From: Opitutaceae bacterium
Lineage (GTDB): Bacteria > Verrucomicrobiota > Verrucomicrobiia > Opitutales > Opitutaceae
Reading direction: 5' to 3'
Length of the DNA stretch: 39,744 nt
NCBI GenBank assembly: GCA_030693515.1
Contig: JAUYAK010000101.1
Coordinates: 1 to 39,744 of the forward strand
Numbering within the stretch: the first letter of the stretch is position 1; the number at the start of each line of letters is the position of its first letter. Positions 7,806 through 17,646 of this stretch are shown here, piece by piece. The notes below the pieces were generated by a model. It made no database searches, was not told the DNA's origin, and worked only from the letters and a program-made list of their open reading frames with translations. Both the position numbers and the translations under genes were made by a program.

Positions 7806-7877
7806 ACGCGGGATGGGTCAGGGCGCGGTCTGGCCTGCGAGTGGCAAGGCCCTGCTTGGCCGGAGCACGCGAAAAAG

Positions 7878-7915
7878 CAAAAACCCCGCGGGCGCAGCGC
7901 GCCGGCGGGGCTTTG
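7878..7915 (-). terminator. Rho-independent terminator, mainly for the minus-strand lipoprotein gene
   Basis: The stem CCCCGC (7884-7889) / GCGGGG (7905-7910) has a GC-rich inner part and is bordered by AAAAAC on the left and CTTTGG on the right. Read on the minus strand it ends in GTTTTTGCTTTTT, a good T-tract, 21 bp after the lipoprotein stop. On the plus strand the T-tract is only three bases, so bidirectional use is possible but weaker. Confidence 0.75.
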
Positions 7916-7935
7916 GTTCGAATCCGATTCCGCGT

Positions 7936-8853
7936 TTAGCGCGGATTGACGGTCACCGGGATCGTGATTTCACCGGAGCCGAAACCCTTGAGGAACAGCT
8001 TGCCGTTGCCGGGGCGTCCGCCTTCGATCGTGACGCTCACGTTGGTCTGACCGGGCCGCACGATCACCTCGGGCATGATCACGCTCTCGGGCACATCGGT
8101 CGTGACATCCAGCAGCGTGCCGCCGGCGGGGGCCGGCGTGGCAAGGGTGAACGAGAGCGGCTGCCGCTCGCCGGTGCGGAGCGTCAGCGCCGTCGGGCTG
8201 ATCGTGACGTTGCTCGTGTCGATGCGGAAGGGACCGACGTCGCTCGTGCCGGCGGAGCCGCGGAGCGTCACCTTGTAGGTGCGGCCAGCGTCGAGCGCCG
8301 GGACGAAGAAACTCAACTCGTTCGGGGAGACGAGCACGGTGCGGACCGGTGTGCCGTCGAATTGCACCGTGTCCTGCGGCGTGAAGCCGCGGCCGACGAT
8401 GCTGACCACGGCGCCGACGGGTCCGCGGTTGACCTGGAGACGGACGACGTAGCGGTTCTCAATCACGACTTGGCTGACCTGGGTGTAGGTCTCCTGCGGC
8501 GTGATCACGCCGTTGCCCTCGACGTTGTAGTTCACGAGGAAGTAGTAGGCGAGCCGGTCACGGCCCGGAGGCAGCTGATACTCGAAATCGTAGAGCCCCT
8601 CGCCGAGGGCGCTCTTCTTCATGCCGTGGTTCTGGCCATCGATCACGATGCGCGGCTCGAGGCCGACCACGGTATTCGTGCGCGGCTTGGCTCGCAGGGT
8701 GAAGGTGTAGATGTGCGACGGGTTCTCGACCATGGTCTTCGGCGTCAGGTCGGTCAGGATGACAGACTCGCAGCCCGAAAGCAGGGCGAGGCCGGCGGCG
8801 GCCATCAGCCAGGAGGTGATTTTCCTCGCGGGAGAAATTCGGTTGGTGTGCAT
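7936..8853 (-). CDS. Lipoprotein with IPT/TIG domain
   Basis: The 305-residue protein starts at ATG 8853 with an AGGA ribosome-binding site a few bases upstream. It has a lipoprotein signal ending LALLSGC at about residue 27. An N-terminal beta-rich region is followed by an IPT/TIG immunoglobulin-like domain (about residues 150-230, with VGAVVSIVGRGF and FFVPALDAGRTYKVTLRG), then a second Ig-like segment to the C-terminus. It is probably anchored in the outer membrane or periplasmic face of a membrane. Function is unknown; such domains mediate binding. It is transcribed divergently from the hemW-like gene with only 44 bp between starts. Confidence 0.78.
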   Translation of the reverse strand: MHTNRISPARKITSWLMAAAGLALLSGCESVILTDLTPKTMVENPSHIYTFTLRAKPRTNTVVGLEPRIVIDGQNHGMKKSALGEGLYDFEYQLPPGRDRLAYYFLVNYNVEGNGVITPQETYTQVSQVVIENRYVVRLQVNRGPVGAVVSIVGRGFTPQDTVQFDGTPVRTVLVSPNELSFFVPALDAGRTYKVTLRGSAGTSDVGPFRIDTSNVTISPTALTLRTGERQPLSFTLATPAPAGGTLLDVTTDVPESVIMPEVIVRPGQTNVSVTIEGGRPGNGKLFLKGFGSGEITIPVTVNPR

Positions 8854-8897
8854 TAGTTTCCTAGAGTGAAAAATCAGGCGATCAAACGGAGCCAGTA
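8854..8897. promoter_or_regulatory. Short divergent intergenic region
   Basis: Two genes start in opposite directions from this 44-bp gap, so both promoters must overlap here or lie inside the neighbouring coding sequences. AGGA on the minus side and GGAG on the plus side serve as ribosome-binding sites. No clear promoter hexamers were seen. Confidence 0.35.
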
Positions 8898-10085
8898 ATG
8901 AGCGGCGCGATTCCAGAGCAAGCCAAAGCTGAGGCCTCGTCGCCGCTGGGGCTCTACGTGCATGTGCCTTTTTGTGCCTCGACCTGTGATTTCTGCGCAT
9001 TCTATCAGAAGGAGCCGACCGCGGACGACGTGGCGAGGTTCCTTCGCGGGATTGCCGATGAGGCGGCGCTGGTCGCCTGGCCGCGGCCGGTCACGACAGT
9101 TTTCTGGGGTGGCGGCACCCCGGGCCTGTTGGCGCCGCGCCATCTCGCCGAACTCGCCGCCCTCGTGCGCGCGCACTGTGGCGGGGCGCCGGAGGAGTGG
9201 ACCGTGGAGCTCGCGCCCGGATCTGTAACCCGCGAGCGTCTCGCCGTGCTGCGTGAGGCGGGCGTCACGCGGGTCTCGCTGGGCGTGCAAAGTTTTCAGC
9301 CCGCGCTGCTCGATGCCCTGGGCCGCCAGCACACGCGGGAACAGGTCTTCGCCGCGCATGCCCTGGTGCGCGCGGCGGGGTTCCCGAGCGTCAATCTCGA
9401 CCTGATGTTCGCGCTGCCGGGTCAGACGGCCGGCGAGTGGGCGAGTGACGTGCGCGAGGCCGTGGCACTCGCGCCGGATCACCTCTCGACCTATTGCCTC
9501 ACCTTCGAGGAGGACACGAAACTCTGGCTCAAGCTCTCGCAGGGCCGCGTGAAGTTGGACGTAGAGCGGGAGGCCGAGCTCTACGAGGCGACCTGGGCGC
9601 AGCTCGCCGCCGCCGGCTACGCGCAATACGAGGTGTCCAACTTTGCGCGCCCCGGCCATGCCTGCCGGCATAATCTCAACACCTGGCGCATGCACGAGTG
9701 GATCGGCCTCGGCCCTTCGGCGGCTTCGCAGCATGCGGGATGGCGCGGCGGCAATGTCGCGGATCTGGACAAGTGGATCGCGGGCCTCGCCCGCGGCGAG
9801 CGCCTGACCGAGGATCGCGTGCGGCTCACGCCCGCCCTGCTCGCGGAGGATGCGCTGATCTTCGGCCTGCGGATGAATGCCGGTGTCGATCTCGCGCCTT
9901 GGCGCGCCCGCACGCCCGAGGTGCCGTGGCCGATGGTGGAGGACGCGATTGCAACGCTCGCCGCCGGCGGACTCCTTGGGCGCGAGGGCGACACGGTGCG
10001 GCTCACGGACCGCGGCCGGATCGTGGCGGACTCGGTGGCGACGGAATTGATGGCGGCCTTCGAGCCGATCTTGGAAACCACATGA
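8898..10085 (+). CDS. HemW-like radical SAM protein
   Basis: The 395-residue protein belongs to the HemN/HemW radical SAM group. The iron-sulfur motif CASTCDFC fits CxxxCxxC and lies at about residues 26-33 after the typical GLYVHVPF lead-in. Further hallmarks are FWGGGTPGLL, VSLGVQSFQ and the NLDLMFALPGQT segment. The C-terminal HemW-type winged-helix region is present. HemW proteins are haem chaperones rather than coproporphyrinogen oxidases, and the CxxxCxxC without the extra HemN cysteine pattern fits HemW. Assignment over HemN is likely but not certain. GGAG precedes the ATG at 8898. The stop overlaps the next ATG (ATGA at 10082-10085). Confidence 0.85.
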   Translation: MSGAIPEQAKAEASSPLGLYVHVPFCASTCDFCAFYQKEPTADDVARFLRGIADEAALVAWPRPVTTVFWGGGTPGLLAPRHLAELAALVRAHCGGAPEEWTVELAPGSVTRERLAVLREAGVTRVSLGVQSFQPALLDALGRQHTREQVFAAHALVRAAGFPSVNLDLMFALPGQTAGEWASDVREAVALAPDHLSTYCLTFEEDTKLWLKLSQGRVKLDVEREAELYEATWAQLAAAGYAQYEVSNFARPGHACRHNLNTWRMHEWIGLGPSAASQHAGWRGGNVADLDKWIAGLARGERLTEDRVRLTPALLAEDALIFGLRMNAGVDLAPWRARTPEVPWPMVEDAIATLAAGGLLGREGDTVRLTDRGRIVADSVATELMAAFEPILETT

Positions 10086-10594
10086 ACACTCCCAGCCCCG
10101 CTCTCCTTGGCTGGCGCGTCGCCTTGCTCGCACTGGCAGCGCTGGCCTTCGCCGGCTGCGGCTCCACCCCCGCGCCCCGCGACTACACGCCGGTGGCGGT
10201 GCGTTTCCATCTCGAATCCAACTCCGGCGACGGCACGCCCGTGGCGCTGCCCAACAGCGGGCTCTCGCTGCTGCTCAACTCGAAACCCGTCCTCACCGAG
10301 GGCGATGTGGTGGATGTCGATCTCGTGCAGGTGGACCTCGGGCGCTGCCTGTATTTCCAGCTGACCCCCGCGGCCACGCGCGACTTTTACCGCCTCTCCG
10401 TCAGCCACCAAGGCCGCCGCCTTGTGCTGCTGCTTGACGGGATCGCGATGGGCGCACGGCTCGTCGATGGCCCGATCACCAACGGTGCGGTGTTCATCTT
10501 CATCGAGCGGCCCGACGAGGAGCTTCCGGCCCTTGTCGCGAACCTGAAGAAAAGCTCGGTCGCGATGCAGCGCGAAATCGCGCGGAGGCCATGA
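10082..10594 (+). CDS. Small lipoprotein of unknown function
   Basis: The 170-residue product starts with a lipoprotein signal (ALAALAFAGC, lipobox FAGC at about residues 22-25) followed by Ser/Thr/Pro residues. The rest is a compact beta-rich domain with no family I recognise. It mentions no catalytic motifs. Its ATG overlaps the hemW-like stop and its TGA overlaps the first ATG of the M23 peptidase gene, so it is translationally linked to both. The linkage suggests an envelope role alongside the peptidase. Confidence 0.72.
   Translation: MNTPSPALLGWRVALLALAALAFAGCGSTPAPRDYTPVAVRFHLESNSGDGTPVALPNSGLSLLLNSKPVLTEGDVVDVDLVQVDLGRCLYFQLTPAATRDFYRLSVSHQGRRLVLLLDGIAMGARLVDGPITNGAVFIFIERPDEELPALVANLKKSSVAMQREIARRP
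10584..10588 (+). promoter_or_regulatory. GGAGG ribosome-binding site deciding the M23 start
   Basis: GGAGG lies 2 nt before the ATG at 10591 but 5 nt before the adjacent ATG at 10594. The spacing favours the second ATG as the real start of the M23 gene, one residue shorter. Confidence 0.5.
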
Positions 10595-11619
10595 TGCGCC
10601 TCGTCGCCTTTGCCGTCGTGGCCCTTGCCCCGCTCAGCGCGGCCGTGGCGGCTGCCGGTGCCGAGCGGTTTCCGCTGGTCTGGCCTACGTCCGGCACGGT
10701 TTGGGCCGAGGGCAAGCCGCCCTCGCAATGGCTCCAGCACGCGGGCTCAGGCGATCCGGAGTCGGGCGGGTTTGGCGGCGTGCGCAGCGGAGGCTCGGGT
10801 TTTCACGAAGGCCTCGACATCAAGCCGGTCGCGCGCGACCGCCGGGGCGAGCCCCTCGACGAGATTCGGGCGGCCATGCCGGGAGTGGTGCGCCACATCA
10901 GCGCCGCCGCCGGCGGGAGCAGCTACGGCCGCTACATCGTGCTGGAGCACCCGACGATGGTCCCCGCTGTTTACACCCTCTACGCCCACCTCGCTCGCTT
11001 TACCCCGGGCCTGCGGGCCGGCGATCAGGTCGCGGCGGGGCAGGCGCTGGGCGTCATGGGGCACAGCTCCGGCGGCTACATGATCCCGGTGGATCGATCG
11101 CACCTGCACTTCGAGATCGGCCTTGTGGCCACCCGCAATTTCCAGGCGTGGTATGACCGGAAAAAAATGGGCAGCCGCAACGAGCACGGCATGTGGAACG
11201 GCCTGAACCTGATCGGCTTTGATCCGCTCGCGTTTTTCGAGGCGTGGCGGACGGGGCAGATCGCCACGGCGCAGGATTTTCTCGCGCGCATGGAGCCGGC
11301 CGTCCGCATCCGCGTCGCCACGTATCGCACGCCTGATTTTGTGACGCGCTATCCCTCGTTGCTCACCAAACCGCCGCCGCTGGGCCTCGTCTCGGGCTGG
11401 GAGGTGCTCTGCGACTGGACCGGGCTGCCCTTTGCCTGGACGCCGCTCACCGCCACCGAAGTCGCCGGCCTGCCGCCGGATCAGCCGCGCATCGTCGAGA
11501 TCAACGCCCCGCTGCTAAAACGCCAGCGCAGCAAATCGCTCGCGGTCCCGCGCCGCGAGGGCTGGACACCCGGCAAGGATCTGGCACGCGTGCTCGAGCA
11601 GGTGTTCGAGTTGAGATAG
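10591..11619 (+). CDS. M23-family (LytM-like) peptidase, exported
   Basis: The 342-residue protein has a signal peptide (about 1-23) and an M23 metallopeptidase core. Zinc ligands are seen as FHEGLDI (His and Asp of HxxxD, about residues 71-77) and HLHFEI (HxH, about residues 171-176). The family mid-motifs VVRHI, YGRYIVLEH and YTLYAHL also match. M23 enzymes cut peptidoglycan cross-bridges or act as inactive regulators; all metal ligands appear kept here. A C-terminal extension of about 160 residues has no recognised domain. The start is either ATG of ATGATG at 10591. It is coupled by overlap to the lipoprotein gene before it. Confidence 0.85.
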   Translation: MMRLVAFAVVALAPLSAAVAAAGAERFPLVWPTSGTVWAEGKPPSQWLQHAGSGDPESGGFGGVRSGGSGFHEGLDIKPVARDRRGEPLDEIRAAMPGVVRHISAAAGGSSYGRYIVLEHPTMVPAVYTLYAHLARFTPGLRAGDQVAAGQALGVMGHSSGGYMIPVDRSHLHFEIGLVATRNFQAWYDRKKMGSRNEHGMWNGLNLIGFDPLAFFEAWRTGQIATAQDFLARMEPAVRIRVATYRTPDFVTRYPSLLTKPPPLGLVSGWEVLCDWTGLPFAWTPLTATEVAGLPPDQPRIVEINAPLLKRQRSKSLAVPRREGWTPGKDLARVLEQVFELR

Positions 11620-11660
11620 GCACGCGCAACGAATCTACAGTTCGCATCCACATTTTCGCT

Positions 11661-12110
11661 ATGAAGCACCTTGGGCTTTTTCTCTGTGTAATCGCTTCGC
11701 TGGGTTTCGCTCAGGAACCGGATACTTGGATTAGCCCTGAATCTTTCACTCGGTCGACGTCCGAAAAGGCCGAATTGCCAGTTGCCGACGTATTTGAGGT
11801 TGTAGCCTCAATGAGCGGGAACGCCGAAAGTGAGCTGCAGAAAAACACGTTTATCCCTCTGTCGGATGTGAAAGCACGCAAATATACGGGCCACTATTAC
11901 ATCTGTCCAAAAGGCAAAAGGCCTTACTTGGTTCGTGCGGTGGCCGGCTTTGCGGGCACTGGAAAGTTTCAAGTCTACCGGGTCGGGCAATCCATCTGGG
12001 TGGCGCATGAGTCGCTTGGCCGGGGCTGGGCTTCTGCGCGCACAGCCATGGTGGTGAATCTCGATTTTGAACCGACCGCCGCCTACGCCACGGTTTCGAT
12101 CATCGAGTAA
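11661..12110 (+). CDS. Exported orphan protein, AT-richer than its surroundings
   Basis: A 149-residue protein with a signal peptide (MKHLGLFLCVIASLGFAQ). The mature part is soluble and mixed alpha/beta, with no family recognised. Its codon use is clearly less G/C-ended than that of neighbours (for example the run coding DTWISPESFT), which suggests later acquisition. It lies 41 bp after the M23 gene and 74 bp before the nitroreductase gene. Coding status is supported by the clean signal peptide and the length of the frame in otherwise shadow-free reading. Confidence 0.65.
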   Translation: MKHLGLFLCVIASLGFAQEPDTWISPESFTRSTSEKAELPVADVFEVVASMSGNAESELQKNTFIPLSDVKARKYTGHYYICPKGKRPYLVRAVAGFAGTGKFQVYRVGQSIWVAHESLGRGWASARTAMVVNLDFEPTAAYATVSIIE

Positions 12111-12184
12111 GCCGCGCACCCGGACTTGCGAGACCCAGACCGGCGGCCAAAGTCCGCGCGCCGCTGTTCCATCCAGCGACCATC

Positions 12185-12838
12185 ATGTCACCCGCACTCA
12201 CTCCCGCCCAACTCGTCGCCGCGCTCAACTGGCGCTATGCCACGAAAAAATTCGCGCCGGAGAAAACGATTCCCGCGGCCGATTGGCAGGCGTTGGAGCA
12301 GGCGCTCGTGCTCACGCCCTCCTCCATCGGGCTGCAGCCGTGGAAATTTGTCGTGGTCACGGATCCGGGCATCCGGGCCCAACTCGCGGCCGCCTCGTAT
12401 CGGCAGACGCAGCCCGCGGATTGCTCGCACTTCGTGGTCTTGGCCGTGCGCCGCGACCTCGATGCCGATCATGTGGATCGCCATATCGGGCGGATGGCGG
12501 AGGTGCGGGGCATCGCCGTCGACACGCTGGCCAAGTTTCGCGCGATGACCATGGGCAACCTCGACCGCGCGCGGGCGGAGGGCCGGCTCGATACCTGGCA
12601 GATGCATCAAATCTACATCGCGCTCGGGCAGTTCATGGCCGCGGCGGCGATGCTGGGGATCGACACGTGTCCGATGGAGGGCATCGATCCGGCGCAGTAT
12701 GATGAAATCACCGGGCTCGCGGGCACGGGCTACGCGACGGTCGTGGCCTGCGCCGCGGGCTACCGCGCCGCGGACGACAAATATGCGACGACGCCCAAGG
12801 TGCGCTTCAAGCCCGAGGATGTGATCGTGCGGATTTAG
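12185..12838 (+). CDS. NfsB-like nitroreductase family NAD(P)H oxidoreductase
   Basis: The 217-residue protein fits the FMN-dependent nitroreductase family. The N-terminal RYATKKF motif (about residues 18-24) binds FMN phosphate, and TPSSIGLQPWKFVVV (about 45-59) is the family signature, followed by GQFMAAAAMLGIDTCPMEG near residue 150. Members reduce quinones, nitro compounds or dihydropteridine using NAD(P)H in the cytoplasm. Length is normal. Its TAG stop overlaps the stop of the convergent rluE gene by 4 bp (12835-12838), leaving no room for a terminator between them. Confidence 0.88.
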   Translation: MSPALTPAQLVAALNWRYATKKFAPEKTIPAADWQALEQALVLTPSSIGLQPWKFVVVTDPGIRAQLAAASYRQTQPADCSHFVVLAVRRDLDADHVDRHIGRMAEVRGIAVDTLAKFRAMTMGNLDRARAEGRLDTWQMHQIYIALGQFMAAAAMLGIDTCPMEGIDPAQYDEITGLAGTGYATVVACAAGYRAADDKYATTPKVRFKPEDVIVRI

Positions 12839-13404
12839 GCGAACACCGCCGCGCGCTCCGCCGCCGTGAGTTCGCGCCATACGCCCGGCGCCAGTTCGCC
12901 GAGCGCAAAGCCGCCGATGCGCACGCGCACGAGGCGCAGCGTCGGGTGGCCGACCGCCGCCGTCATGCGGCGCACCTGGCGGTTCTTTCCTTCAGTGAGT
13001 TCGAGAGCGAGCCACGCATCGGGAATGACTTTCCGCACGCGGATCGGCGGATCGCGCGGGGCGAGGGCGGGCGCAGGATCAAGGAGACGCGCACTACAGG
13101 GCAGGGTGCGGTAATCGTCGATCACGAGACCGCCGCGCGCGAGGCGTGCGAGGGTTGCGGAGGCGGGCACGCGTTCGACCTGCGCCCAGTATTCGCGGCG
13201 GTGCGCATGCTTCGGATCGAGGAGGCGGGAGTTGAGGCCGGGCTCGTCGCTTAGGAGCAGGAGGCCCTCGGAGTCGGCGTCGAGGCGGCCGAGGGCGTAG
13301 CAGTTTTTCGGCAGCCCGAAATCCGCCAGCGTGCGCCAGCGCGAGCCGGGCTCGGGCGTGAACTGCGATAGGACGCCGTAAGGTTTGTGAAGCGCGAGGA
13401 GCAC
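12835..13404 (-). CDS. rluE: 23S rRNA pseudouridine synthase RluE-like
   Basis: The product matches RluE of E. coli over its whole length. LHKPYGVLSQFT is the N-terminal signature, GRLDADSEGLLLL holds the catalytic Asp of the RsuA/RluB/E/F group, and PPIRVRKVIPDAWLALEL followed by GKNRQVRRMTAAVGHPTLRLVR is characteristic of RluE. The likely start is GTG at 13404, giving 189 residues; a longer frame from 13515 overlaps the divergent gene and adds unrelated residues. No Shine-Dalgarno sequence is obvious, so the start is uncertain. RluE lacks the S4 domain of other family members, which fits. It runs convergent with the nitroreductase and divergent from the MDR gene. Confidence 0.87.
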   Translation of the reverse strand: MLLALHKPYGVLSQFTPEPGSRWRTLADFGLPKNCYALGRLDADSEGLLLLSDEPGLNSRLLDPKHAHRREYWAQVERVPASATLARLARGGLVIDDYRTLPCSARLLDPAPALAPRDPPIRVRKVIPDAWLALELTEGKNRQVRRMTAAVGHPTLRLVRVRIGGFALGELAPGVWRELTAAERAAVFA

Positions 13405-13500
13405 CGGAAAGGAGTTAATCGCGGAAACGCAGCAGGGCGGAAGCCCGGAAAAATGCTTTCCGCGCTTTCGTTTCTCCGCGCTTCCACGATAATCTTCCTC

Positions 13501-14496
13501 ATGCGCGCCGTCCAACTGACCGGGGTCAACCAGCTCAGCATCTCAGAAGTTCCCGATCCGGTGCCGGCGGCGGGCGAGGTGATTGTCGCACTCCGCGCGG
13601 CGGCGCTCAATCATCGCGATGTCTGGATCAAGCAGGGGCAATACGCCGGGCTGAAGTGGCCGTGCATCCCGGGCTCCGACGGGGCGGGGCTGGTCTGTGC
13701 CGCGGGTCCCGGCGTCGATCCGATCTGGCTGGGGCGCGAGGTGGTGATCAACCCGAGCTTCGGCTGGGGGGATCGGGAATCGGCGCAGGGGGCGGCCTTC
13801 TCGATCCTCGGCCTGCCGCGCGACGGCACGCTGGCGGAGAGCATCGCGGTGCCCGTGGAGCAACTGGCCGCCAAGCCCGCGCATCTGGGCTGGCCGGAGG
13901 CCGCGGCGCTGCCGCTCGCGGGGCTTACGGCGTATCGCGCGGTGTTCACGCGCGCCGGACTGCGGGCGGGTGAGCGCGTGCTCGTGCATGGCATCGGCGG
14001 TGGCGTCGCGCTTTTCGCGCTGCAGTTTGCCGTCGCGGCCGGAGCGCAGGTCTGGGTGACATCGAGCTCGCCGGAAAAAATCGCGCGGGCCGTGGCGCTC
14101 GGGGCGGTGGCGGGTTTCGACTACAACGACGCCGGCTGGGTGGCGGCGGCGACGAAGGCCACGGGTGGCTTCGATGTGATCGTGGAGAGCGCGGGGGGCG
14201 ACGGCTTCAGCCAGCTGCTGGATGTCGCGGTGCCGGGCGGGCGGATCGTGTTTTTCGGGGCGACGCGGGGCAACCCGCCGGAACTGGCCATGCGCAAGCT
14301 GTTCTGGCGGCAGCTCACGCTGCTGGGGACGACCATGGGCTCACCCGCGGATTGGGCGGCGATGCTGGCGTTTGTCGCCCAGCACCGCGTGCGGCCGGCC
14401 GTCAGCGCCACGTTTTCACTTTCGGCCGCCGAGGCCGCCTTTGCGCTGATGGAACGCGGCGGGCAATGCGGGAAGATTGTTGTGACGGCGGATTGA
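13501..14496 (+). CDS. MDR-superfamily oxidoreductase (zinc-type alcohol dehydrogenase-like)
   Basis: The 331-residue protein has the two-domain MDR layout. An N-terminal GroES-like part contains ALNHRDVWIKQGQY and PGSDGAGLV. A Rossmann domain follows with VHGIGGGVALFALQFAVAAGAQVWVTS (about 161-187), and DVIVESAGG and GGRIVFFGA come later. It lacks the obvious catalytic Cys-His zinc pair and structural four-cysteine loop, so it resembles the quinone-oxidoreductase side of the family; the substrate is unknown. The start at 13501 was chosen because it gives the usual family N-terminus. It is 49 bp upstream of manC. Confidence 0.82.
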   Translation: MRAVQLTGVNQLSISEVPDPVPAAGEVIVALRAAALNHRDVWIKQGQYAGLKWPCIPGSDGAGLVCAAGPGVDPIWLGREVVINPSFGWGDRESAQGAAFSILGLPRDGTLAESIAVPVEQLAAKPAHLGWPEAAALPLAGLTAYRAVFTRAGLRAGERVLVHGIGGGVALFALQFAVAAGAQVWVTSSSPEKIARAVALGAVAGFDYNDAGWVAAATKATGGFDVIVESAGGDGFSQLLDVAVPGGRIVFFGATRGNPPELAMRKLFWRQLTLLGTTMGSPADWAAMLAFVAQHRVRPAVSATFSLSAAEAAFALMERGGQCGKIVVTAD

Positions 14497-14545
14497 GATT
14501 CAGGCTTGGCGGAGGTCGTGCCGATGGGAGAACCTTTCCCTTCCG

Positions 14546-15616
14546 ATGAGCCAAACTTCCCGTTTTTTTGCATGCATCATGGCTGGTGGCAGCGGCGAGC
14601 GATTCTGGCCAATGAGCCGGTCGCAGACGCCGAAGCACCTTTTGAAACTGCTCTCCGAGCGCACGCTCGTGGAAGAGACGGTGCGGCGCATCGGCACGGT
14701 CGTGCCGAAAGAAAATATTTTCGTCCTCACCAACGAGGTGCAGCTCCCGGGCACGCGGGCCGCGCTCGCCGGCCTCGTGCCCGAGGCGCAGATCGTCGCC
14801 GAGCCGGCGAAGCGCGACACCGCCCCGGCGGCCGCGCTGGCCACCGCGCTGGTGCGGGCGCGTGGCGGCGACCAAGCCACGCTGGCGCTGCTGCCGGCGG
14901 ATGCCTTCATCGCCGATGCGGCGGGGTTCGGGCGCCAGCTCGGCGGTGCGCTCGCACGCGCGGACGAATCGGGCACCATCCTCACGATCGCGATCAAGCC
15001 TGACCATGCGGCCACGGGGTTCGGCTATCTCGAGATGGGCGCCGAGCGCGTGGCCGGATCGACGGGCCAAGTGCGCGAAGTGAAGCGCTTCGTGGAAAAA
15101 CCCGACCTCGCCACCGCGCAGCGCTACGTGGCGAGCGGGGACTTTGCGTGGAATGCGGGCATGTTCTTCTGGCGCGTCGGCACGTTCCTCGGCGAGGCGG
15201 AGCGCAACGCGCCGGAACTGGCGCAGTTCATCCGCGATTTTCCCCGCGGCGATTTCACCTCCTTCCTGGCGCAGCGGTTTCCGACGCTGCCAAAGATCTC
15301 GGTGGACTACGCGATCATGGAAAAAGCGCGCGCGGTCGAGACGCTGCTCGCGCAATTCGATTGGGACGACGTCGGCCTGTGGACCGCGCTGCCGAAGCAC
15401 CTGAAGAACGACGCGGCCGGCAACGCCACGCGTGGCGCGGTCTTCACGGCCGCCGCGGAGAACAACATCGCGATCAGCAACGGGCGCACAATTGCGCTCT
15501 GCGGGGTGAAGGATCTCGTCGTCGTCGAGACGGCCGACGCGATCCTCGTCTGCCACCGCGACGCGGTGCAGGACATCAAGAAGATCGTCACCCAGCTCCC
15601 GAAGGAGCTGCTGTAG
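14546..15616 (+). CDS. manC: Mannose-1-phosphate guanylyltransferase
   Basis: The 356-residue enzyme makes GDP-mannose from GTP and mannose-1-phosphate in the cytoplasm. The nucleotide-binding signature AGGSGERFWPMSR is at about residues 13-25, PKHLLKLL follows, and the FVEKPD and NAGMFFW motifs mark the sugar-phosphate site. The length matches the short, single-domain form without the C-terminal mannose-6-phosphate isomerase cupin. It stands alone here, without other GDP-sugar genes. It is followed by palindromic repeats before the convergent typA gene, which may serve in termination. Confidence 0.92.
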   Translation: MSQTSRFFACIMAGGSGERFWPMSRSQTPKHLLKLLSERTLVEETVRRIGTVVPKENIFVLTNEVQLPGTRAALAGLVPEAQIVAEPAKRDTAPAAALATALVRARGGDQATLALLPADAFIADAAGFGRQLGGALARADESGTILTIAIKPDHAATGFGYLEMGAERVAGSTGQVREVKRFVEKPDLATAQRYVASGDFAWNAGMFFWRVGTFLGEAERNAPELAQFIRDFPRGDFTSFLAQRFPTLPKISVDYAIMEKARAVETLLAQFDWDDVGLWTALPKHLKNDAAGNATRGAVFTAAAENNIAISNGRTIALCGVKDLVVVETADAILVCHRDAVQDIKKIVTQLPKELL

Positions 15617-15622
15617 GTTGTG

Positions 15623-15691
15623 GTAGGGCGGGGCTGCGACCCGCCCCTTTTAGCGCTGAGCATTCGAGGGCGGGCCACAGACCCGCCCTAC
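15623..15691. repeat. Inverted pair of GTAG-headed REP-like hairpins (second copy)
   Basis: The left arm starts GTAG at 15623, followed by GGCGGGGCTGCGACCCGCC. The right arm (15668-15691) reads GTAG on the minus strand with GGCGGGTCTGTGG. The elements match those at 902-970 with a few changes. They fill the gap between the convergent manC and typA genes. Confidence 0.8.
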
Positions 15692-15696
15692 CAGAT

Positions 15697-15720
15697 GGAG
15701 GCGCGTTGAGGTCAACGCGC
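15697..15720 (+). repeat. GGAG-headed perfect hairpin
   Basis: GGAG (15697-15700) is followed by GCGCGTTGA, GG, TCAACGCGC (15701-15720), a perfect 9-bp stem with a 2-nt centre. It sits just after the GTAG pair and 15 bp before the typA stop, and has no T-run. It may act as a transcription end or mRNA stabiliser for either convergent gene. Confidence 0.6.
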
Positions 15721-15735
15721 TCGACCGCGGCGGGC

Positions 15736-17565
<1,830 letters not shown>

Positions 17566-17588
17566 GGCGGGCGCTTGGCTCTGGTTGG

Positions 17589-17627
17589 AAAAAAGAGGCC
17601 CAACGTGCAGCCCGGCCCCGGCGTTGG
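17589..17627 (-). terminator. Possible weak terminator between the M14 peptidase and typA
   Basis: On the minus strand a CCAACG/CGTTGG stem (17622-17627 and 17600-17605) with a GC-rich interior is followed by a T6 run at 17594-17589. It lies about 90 bp after the M14 stop and just before the typA start. The stem is short, so this could also be part of the typA leader. Confidence 0.35.
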
Positions 17628-17646
17628 CAAGGCCGAAGGCGGGGCG

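Noticed and set aside
7813-8856. Plus-strand open frame opposite the IPT/TIG lipoprotein
   Set aside because: The minus frame has a lipobox and IPT/TIG strands. The plus frame has no motif and covers the terminator.
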